Shown here one piece after another: positions 6,650 through 9,713 of a stretch of 9,713 nucleotides of DNA; the stretch's first letter is position 1; each line of letters starts with the position of its first letter. The DNA is taken from assembly GCA_030672485.1 (NCBI GenBank), contig DAOVGH010000030.1, positions 1 to 9,713 of the forward strand, in the 5' to 3' direction. Source of the DNA: Desulfobacterales bacterium (GTDB taxonomy: Bacteria; Desulfobacterota; DSM-4660; Desulfatiglandales; B25-G16). The notes under the pieces were generated by a model. That model was not told where the DNA came from and made no database searches. It worked only from the letters and a program-made list of their open reading frames with translations. The translations under genes were made by a program, and so were the position numbers.

Positions 6650-8031
6650 ATGAGAAGAGCCTTTATATGGAAACGATCTTGATCGTAGATGATGAAAAGA
6701 ACTATCTGGTTATCCTTGAAGCCCTGCTGGCCCCTGAGGGCTACGAGATAATCACGGAAGATGACGCGCTCAATGCCCTTCGCTTGATCAGGGAAACTGA
6801 TCTGGATCTGGTTATTACCGATATGAAAATGGCCGGGATGGACGGGATGGAGCTCTTGGAAGAGGCAAAGAAAATAGACCCTGGACTCCCAGTCATCATA
6901 ATGACTGCCTATGGGACAATAGAGATGGCAGTGGAGGCTATGAAAAAGAGGGCCTATGATTACATCACCAAGCCTTTCAGGAATGAGGAATTAAAGCTGA
7001 CCATCAAAAAAGCCCTCGAACTTTATAGGCTTAGAAAGGAAAACAGGCTCCTCAGTGAGGCCCTTTCAGATCGCTACAGGTATGGAAATATAATTGGCAA
7101 GAGCAAGCCCATGCTCAAGATCTATGATATGATCGGGAAAGTTGCTCAATCCAGGGCATCCGTAATGATCATAGGCCCATCTGGTACTGGTAAGGAACTG
7201 ATCGCCAAGGCCATTCATTATGACAGCCCAAGAAAAAATAGGCCCTTTATCTCTATAAATTGCGGTGCATTGACTGAAACCTTGTTGGAAAGTGAACTGT
7301 TCGGTCATGAGAGAGGTGCCTTTACCGGTGCTATTGCCATGAAAAAGGGACGATTTGAATTGGCTGATGAGGGAACCTTATTTCTCGACGAGGTTGGCGC
7401 GATGTCACCTTCACTACAGGTAAAGCTTCTTAGGGTATTGCAGGAGATGGAATTTGAAAGGGTGGGGGGAACTAAGACTATTGAAGTGGATGTCAGAATT
7501 TTGTCAGCCTCTAATCGCAAATTAGAAGAACAGGTAGATAGGGGAATATTCAGGGAGGATCTTTTCTATCGTTTGAATGTGGTTCAGATAGAGGTGCCAC
7601 CCTTAAAAAATAGGATCGACGATATCCCCTTTCTGGTTGCACATTTTGTAGAAAAATTCCAGCCATCCAAAAAGAGAAAAATACAGCTATCCCCCGAGGT
7701 CTGGAAGGCCCTGTACAGCTACAACTGGCCCGGGAATATCAGGGAGCTGGAGAATACAATTGAAAGAGCTCTAGTAATGAGTTCAAATGAAACCATAACC
7801 CCGGCAGATCTGCCAGATTATTTGGTGAAAAAGAAAGAGGAAAGGATAGATCTCGATAAAGTTGTGCCACGGACCCTGAAGTTAGCTGAGGCCCTTAAAC
7901 AGATAGAGGGAAAACTTATTGTAAGGGCCCTAAGATCCTCCAACGATGTGCAATCCAAAGCAGCTGAAATGCTTGGCATCAGTCGGCGTGTGATGCATTA
8001 CAAGATGAGAAAGTACGGGATGCTGAGGTGA
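6646..8031 (+). CDS. NtrC-family sigma54-dependent response regulator
   Basis: A 461-residue bacterial enhancer-binding protein that, once phosphorylated, uses ATP to open promoters held by sigma54 RNA polymerase. The receiver domain (about 9-125) has acidic pocket D15/D16, phospho-acceptor Asp59, Thr87 and Lys109. The AAA+ domain (about 148-375) has Walker A GPSGTGKE (177-184), the sigma54-contacting GAFTGA loop (224-229), Walker B LFLDEV (245-250) and the WPGNIRELEN motif (361-370). A Fis-type helix-turn-helix closes the protein (about 435-457, AAEMLGISRRVMHYKMRKYG). All functional motifs are intact. The ATG overlaps the kinase stop as ATGA; Met8 (6667) is a possible alternative start. The likely binding sites and a sigma54 promoter lie immediately downstream of its stop codon. 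Confidence 0.96.
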   Translation: MNEKSLYMETILIVDDEKNYLVILEALLAPEGYEIITEDDALNALRLIRETDLDLVITDMKMAGMDGMELLEEAKKIDPGLPVIIMTAYGTIEMAVEAMKKRAYDYITKPFRNEELKLTIKKALELYRLRKENRLLSEALSDRYRYGNIIGKSKPMLKIYDMIGKVAQSRASVMIIGPSGTGKELIAKAIHYDSPRKNRPFISINCGALTETLLESELFGHERGAFTGAIAMKKGRFELADEGTLFLDEVGAMSPSLQVKLLRVLQEMEFERVGGTKTIEVDVRILSASNRKLEEQVDRGIFREDLFYRLNVVQIEVPPLKNRIDDIPFLVAHFVEKFQPSKKRKIQLSPEVWKALYSYNWPGNIRELENTIERALVMSSNETITPADLPDYLVKKKEERIDLDKVVPRTLKLAEALKQIEGKLIVRALRSSNDVQSKAAEMLGISRRVMHYKMRKYGMLR

Positions 8032-8052
8032 GTGTCAAGAAATTGTCACAAC
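8032..8052. promoter_or_regulatory. Degenerate first member of the paired palindromic sites
   Basis: TTGTCACAA at 8043-8051 is a full copy of the 9-base palindrome TTGTNACAA. A weak copy, GTGTCAAGA (8032-8040), sits 11 bases to its left, the same spacing as in the two better pairs downstream. AAATTGT (8040-8046) can also pair with ACAATTT (8051-8057) ahead of five Ts, so this stretch could instead be a weak terminator of the response regulator gene. Confidence 0.35.
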
Positions 8053-8177
8053 AATTTTTGCTTTAGTTTCAATATATTAAATAGCTGGCATACCTAGCTT
8101 TGGCGTGTGGTGTTGTTACAAGATTGTCACAACAATTTTTGCTTTAGTTTCAATATATTAAATAGCTGGCATACCTA
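8042..8177 (+). repeat. 55-base perfect direct repeat, period 81
   Basis: Copy 1 (8042-8096) and copy 2 (8123-8177) are identical over all 55 bases, from ATTGTCACAACAATTTTTGC to AGCTGGCATACCTA. A 26-base insert separates them. Each copy begins with one TTGTCACAA palindrome. The complete identity in a noncoding region points to a recent duplication or to selection on the whole unit. Confidence 0.95.
8112..8133. promoter_or_regulatory. Paired palindromic operator-like site, middle
   Basis: TTGTTACAA (8113-8121) and TTGTCACAA (8124-8132) lie 11 bases apart, centre to centre. Together with a flanking G and C they make a 22-base near-palindrome with 18 of 22 positions symmetric. This looks like a binding site for a dimer or pair of dimers. 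It lies about 210 bases upstream of the predicted sigma54 start, a usual distance for enhancer sites of NtrC-type activators. That the neighbouring regulator binds it is inference. Confidence 0.6.
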
Positions 8178-8191
8178 TCAGGGGTGCAATC

Positions 8192-8211
8192 TTGTTACAA
8201 ACTTGTAACAA
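8192..8211. promoter_or_regulatory. Paired palindromic operator-like site, right
   Basis: TTGTTACAAACTTGTAACAA is a 20-base inverted repeat, perfect except for the two central bases. It is made of two 9-base palindromes 11 bases apart, the same design as the site at 8112-8133, about 79 bases away. Its centre is about 130 bases upstream of the predicted start of transcription. It is the most symmetric site in the window. Confidence 0.65.
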
Positions 8212-8306
8212 TCCTCCATGATAGGGATGTAGATTTAGAGGTTAGGTTAAAAAAATAGGCATGTCATTTCAGTTAATTATCTTCTATTGTTATGAGATCT
8301 AAAAAT

Positions 8307-8323
8307 CTGGCAAGAATATTGCT
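8307..8323 (+). promoter_or_regulatory. Sigma54 (-24/-12) promoter
   Basis: CTGGCAAGAATATTGCT matches the sigma54 consensus YTGGCACGNNNNTTGCW at every fixed position except one (A for C after TGGCA). The GG at 8309-8310 and GC at 8321-8322 have the exact required spacing. Transcription should start at about 8334 (within a few bases), running towards the terminator at 8368-8408. No open reading frame follows before the terminator. Confidence 0.8.
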
Positions 8324-8333
8324 GCTAATTAAC

Positions 8334-8408
8334 TTTCAAGGCAAAAGCTAAAAGACTCTTTTCTCCTAACAAAAAACCAACCGCTTAACAGTGGTTGGTT
8401 TTTTGTTT
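8334..8408 (+). ncRNA. Predicted sigma54-dependent small RNA, about 75 nt
   Basis: The region between the sigma54 promoter and the strong terminator is too short for a protein and contains no ATG. The predicted RNA has a small A/U hairpin (AAAAG-ACT-CTTTT, 8350-8362), then an unpaired CUCCU (8363-8367), then the long terminator hairpin with a U-rich tail. An exposed C/U-rich stretch is typical of regulatory RNAs that pair with Shine-Dalgarno sequences, and a U-rich 3' tail suits Hfq binding. It sits directly downstream of the NtrC-type regulator and the paired palindromes, which suggests that regulator activates it. I do not recognise the RNA. Its existence is inferred from the signals only. 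Confidence 0.6.
8368..8408. terminator. Bidirectional rho-independent terminator
   Basis: AACAAAAAACCAACC (8368-8382) pairs perfectly over 15 bp with GGTTGGTTTTTTGTT (8393-8407). Three more pairs inside, including a G-U, close on a 4-base loop. A T-rich run follows on both strands, so it can end the + strand transcript from the sigma54 promoter and the - strand era transcript. The last bases overlap the era stop codon at 8407-8409. Confidence 0.9.
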
Positions 8409-9294
8409 AGTATCCAAGGCTTCTTAAGGAACGTGTATCACTGCTCCACCTCTTTTTTACCTTGACGAAGAGTTCCAGGTAGACTTTAAGGGAAAATATC
8501 CTTTCTATCTCAATCCTTGCGCTTTTTCCTATTCTTTTAATCATTCTTCCATCTTTTCCTATAATCATCCCTTTCTGTGATGCCCTTTCCACATAGATAA
8601 CAGCCATGACAGTGAGGAAGTTCGTTTTCGGGTCTTCCTCTAACCTTTCAACCACCACAGCCGAAGAATACGGTAACTCTTCTCTTGTCTCATAATATAT
8701 TTTCTCCCTTATAATTTCGGCTATTAGAAATTCCTCAGGCTGATCGGTGCGCATCTCAGGAGGAAAAAATTGAGGACCTGGAGAAAGCCTCTTCTTTAGC
8801 TCCTCTTTTAGGGTTTCCAGCCCATCACCATAAAGGGCGGATATAGGTATAATGGAATCAAAACAATGAAGTCTGCTGTATGATTCAATTATGGGAAGCA
8901 GCCTTTCTTTTTTGATTAGATCTATCTTGTTTACCGCCAGGATGGCGGGTTTAGCTGTCCTTTTCAAGACTCCTAAAACAATATTCATCTCTTTATTATT
9001 ACCGGGCTCCTCTAAACCGACCACGAGAAGTATGATATCAACTTCCCCCAAAGAGGCTTTAGCCGATCTCACCATGCTCTCATGCAGCAGGGATCTTGTC
9101 TGATGGATGCCAGGGGTATCTATGAATACCATCTGACACTCATCTTCATTATAGATCCCCAGAATCCTATTCCTGGTAGTTTGGGGTTTTGGTGATGTGA
9201 TGGCTATCTTTTGTCCGAGGAACCTATTCAAGAGGGTAGATTTACCAACGTTAGGTGGCCCGATTATGGCTATAAAACCGGATAAAAAACTCAT
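8407..9294 (-). CDS. era: GTPase Era
   Basis: Era is a GTPase that binds the 3' end of 16S rRNA and checks maturation of the small ribosomal subunit. The 295 residues match the family length. The GTPase domain shows G1 GPPNVGKS (12-19), the switch I region with PQTTRNR (37-43), G3 DTPG (59-62), G4 NKID (122-125) and G5 SAL (152-154). The C-terminal KH domain carries GKDG (246-249) in IIGKDGRMIKRIG and ends with the family's W..D...L..LGY tail. The ATG at 9292-9294 has GAGAGG 5 bases upstream on its strand. It lies downstream of the endonuclease V gene on the same strand, 239 bases away. Its stop codon sits in the foot of the terminator hairpin. Confidence 0.97.
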   Translation of the reverse strand: MSFLSGFIAIIGPPNVGKSTLLNRFLGQKIAITSPKPQTTRNRILGIYNEDECQMVFIDTPGIHQTRSLLHESMVRSAKASLGEVDIILLVVGLEEPGNNKEMNIVLGVLKRTAKPAILAVNKIDLIKKERLLPIIESYSRLHCFDSIIPISALYGDGLETLKEELKKRLSPGPQFFPPEMRTDQPEEFLIAEIIREKIYYETREELPYSSAVVVERLEEDPKTNFLTVMAVIYVERASQKGMIIGKDGRMIKRIGKSARIEIERIFSLKVYLELFVKVKKRWSSDTRSLRSLGY

Positions 9295-9311
9295 GTTAAC
9301 CTCTCGAAATT

Positions 9312-9335
9312 TCTATGACCCAATGAAATCATAGA
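9312..9335. repeat. Small inverted repeat in the era leader
   Basis: TCTATGA (9312-9318) is complementary to TCATAGA (9329-9335), loop 10 bases. It lies 18 bases upstream of the era start codon, so it would be in the leader of the era mRNA. CCAAT (9320-9324) and ATTGG (9342-9346) could form an alternative pairing. Any regulatory role is speculative. Confidence 0.3.
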
Positions 9336-9375
9336 CCTTTTATTGGTACTCGGGTTATGCCATCCACATAGAATC

Positions 9376-9512
9376 ATGGAGTGTTGGAGTTTTGGAGTAT
9401 TGGGTAGTTAAAGCGGAAAAAATCATATTTAATCTTTTTCCTTGCTCCCCTTCTTTTTTTTCAAGACTACTTTATCCATCACTCCAGCACTCCATTGCTC
9501 CAATACTCCCTC
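9376..9512. repeat. Facing arrays of a degenerate 8-base repeat between endonuclease V and era
   Basis: The left arm (9378-9403) reads GGAGTGTT, GGAGTTTT, GGAGTATT, GG in exact 8-base steps. The right arm (about 9476-9509), on the other strand, reads GGAGTATT, GGAGCAAT, GGAGTGCT, GGAGTGAT, GGAT. ATGGAGTG.TGGAGT..TGGA can pair between the arms. The space between them (about 9404-9475) is T/C-rich. The element begins about 25 bases after the endonuclease V stop codon on that gene's strand. Confidence 0.65.
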
Positions 9513-9533
9513 TTGGACGTAGGCCAATTAGGG

Positions 9534-9713
9534 CTAAGCCCCTAAGTTCCTTACATTGGCGCATCTAACTGCATTAACAAGGAGATGGGCCTGTCTGGTA
9601 GGCTCGGGGATTCTGTAAGGCGAAGATGTCGCAAGAACAAATCTTATACAGTCTTTTAGCATTATCCCATATCCTGGAGAAATAAAGATAGGCTTGACCC
9701 TTGATCTCGTCCT
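9534..9713 (-). CDS. nfi: Endonuclease V, C-terminal end (partial)
   Basis: The last 59 residues of a deoxyinosine-specific endonuclease (EndoV/Nfi), which nicks DNA near deaminated adenine for repair. The frame is open to the window edge at 9713 and stops with TAG at 9534-9536. The family is recognised by VKPIFISPG (visible residues 6-14), the helix that follows, and the closing signature YRIPEPTRQAH (33-43), which contacts DNA in known EndoV structures. In the EndoV proteins I recall, SPG or ATG is followed by His, an active-site residue; here it is Tyr15. A 16-residue tail follows the signature. The start is outside the window. era lies downstream on the same strand. Confidence 0.85.
   Translation of the reverse strand, partial: RTRSRVKPIFISPGYGIMLKDCIRFVLATSSPYRIPEPTRQAHLLVNAVRCANVRNLGA

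Noticed and set aside
8086..8117. TGGCAT and TGGCGTG in the duplicated region as further sigma54 promoters
   Set aside because: The GG-to-GC spacing is wrong (TGGCATACCTAGC is two bases short; TGGCGTG...TTGT lacks GC at -12).
8032..8211. CRISPR array, iterons of an origin, or CRP/FNR boxes
   Set aside because: Only two exact copies plus partial sites, no cas or rep genes. TTGTNACAA is one base-pair spacer short of CRP (TGTGA-N6-TCACA) or FNR (TTGAT-N4-ATCAA) layouts.
8891..9103. Forward-strand 70-codon frame inside era
   Set aside because: Opposite strand of a conserved gene, no ribosome binding site, no recognisable motif.

Overview
The window reads as chromosomal DNA of a Gram-negative, probably deltaproteobacterial (Desulfobacterota-like) organism. 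This rests on an HtrA protease with a signal peptide and two PDZ domains, ClpB, an NtrC-type sigma54 activator with a matching sigma54 promoter, a PAS histidine kinase whose wording resembles hybrid kinases of sulfate reducers, a stand-alone IMP cyclohydrolase, and intergenic arrays of short degenerate repeats. No plasmid, phage or transposase gene is visible.

Layout, left to right. 1-270 is the end of clpB, followed by an HtrA/DegP-type periplasmic protease (380-1801), giving a protein-quality-control pair. 1802-2358 has no clear gene; it may hold a decayed reverse-strand reading frame, and it carries a promoter for a soluble PAS histidine kinase (2359-3537). That kinase lacks the usual acidic residue after its phospho-acceptor His and appears to have lost a receiver domain. 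A histidine phosphatase (complement 3630-4268) and a stand-alone IMP cyclohydrolase (4462-5055) are divergent. A membrane histidine kinase (5198-6649) overlaps an NtrC-family response regulator (6646-8031) by 4 bases. At the right, era (complement 8407-9294) and the end of an endonuclease V gene (complement 9534-9713) lie on the reverse strand.

The most interesting part is 8032-8408, between the response regulator and era. It holds, in order, an 81-base duplication carrying pairs of a 9-base palindrome (TTGTNACAA) 11 bases apart, an AT-rich spacer, an almost consensus sigma54 promoter (CTGGCAAGAATATTGCT), and about 75 bases later a strong rho-independent terminator. There is no ATG between promoter and terminator. 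The simplest reading is a small RNA of about 75 nt transcribed by sigma54 RNA polymerase and activated by the response regulator encoded just upstream. The arrangement resembles GlrR-GlmY in enterobacteria and LuxO-Qrr in vibrios, but the binding motif and RNA are ones I do not recognise. A CUCCU stretch lies unpaired between two predicted hairpins of this RNA and could pair with Shine-Dalgarno sequences.

Three intergenic gaps (271-352, 5055-5139, 9376-9512) each contain two facing arrays of short degenerate repeats, with periods of 7, 9 and 8 bases, starting close after a stop codon.
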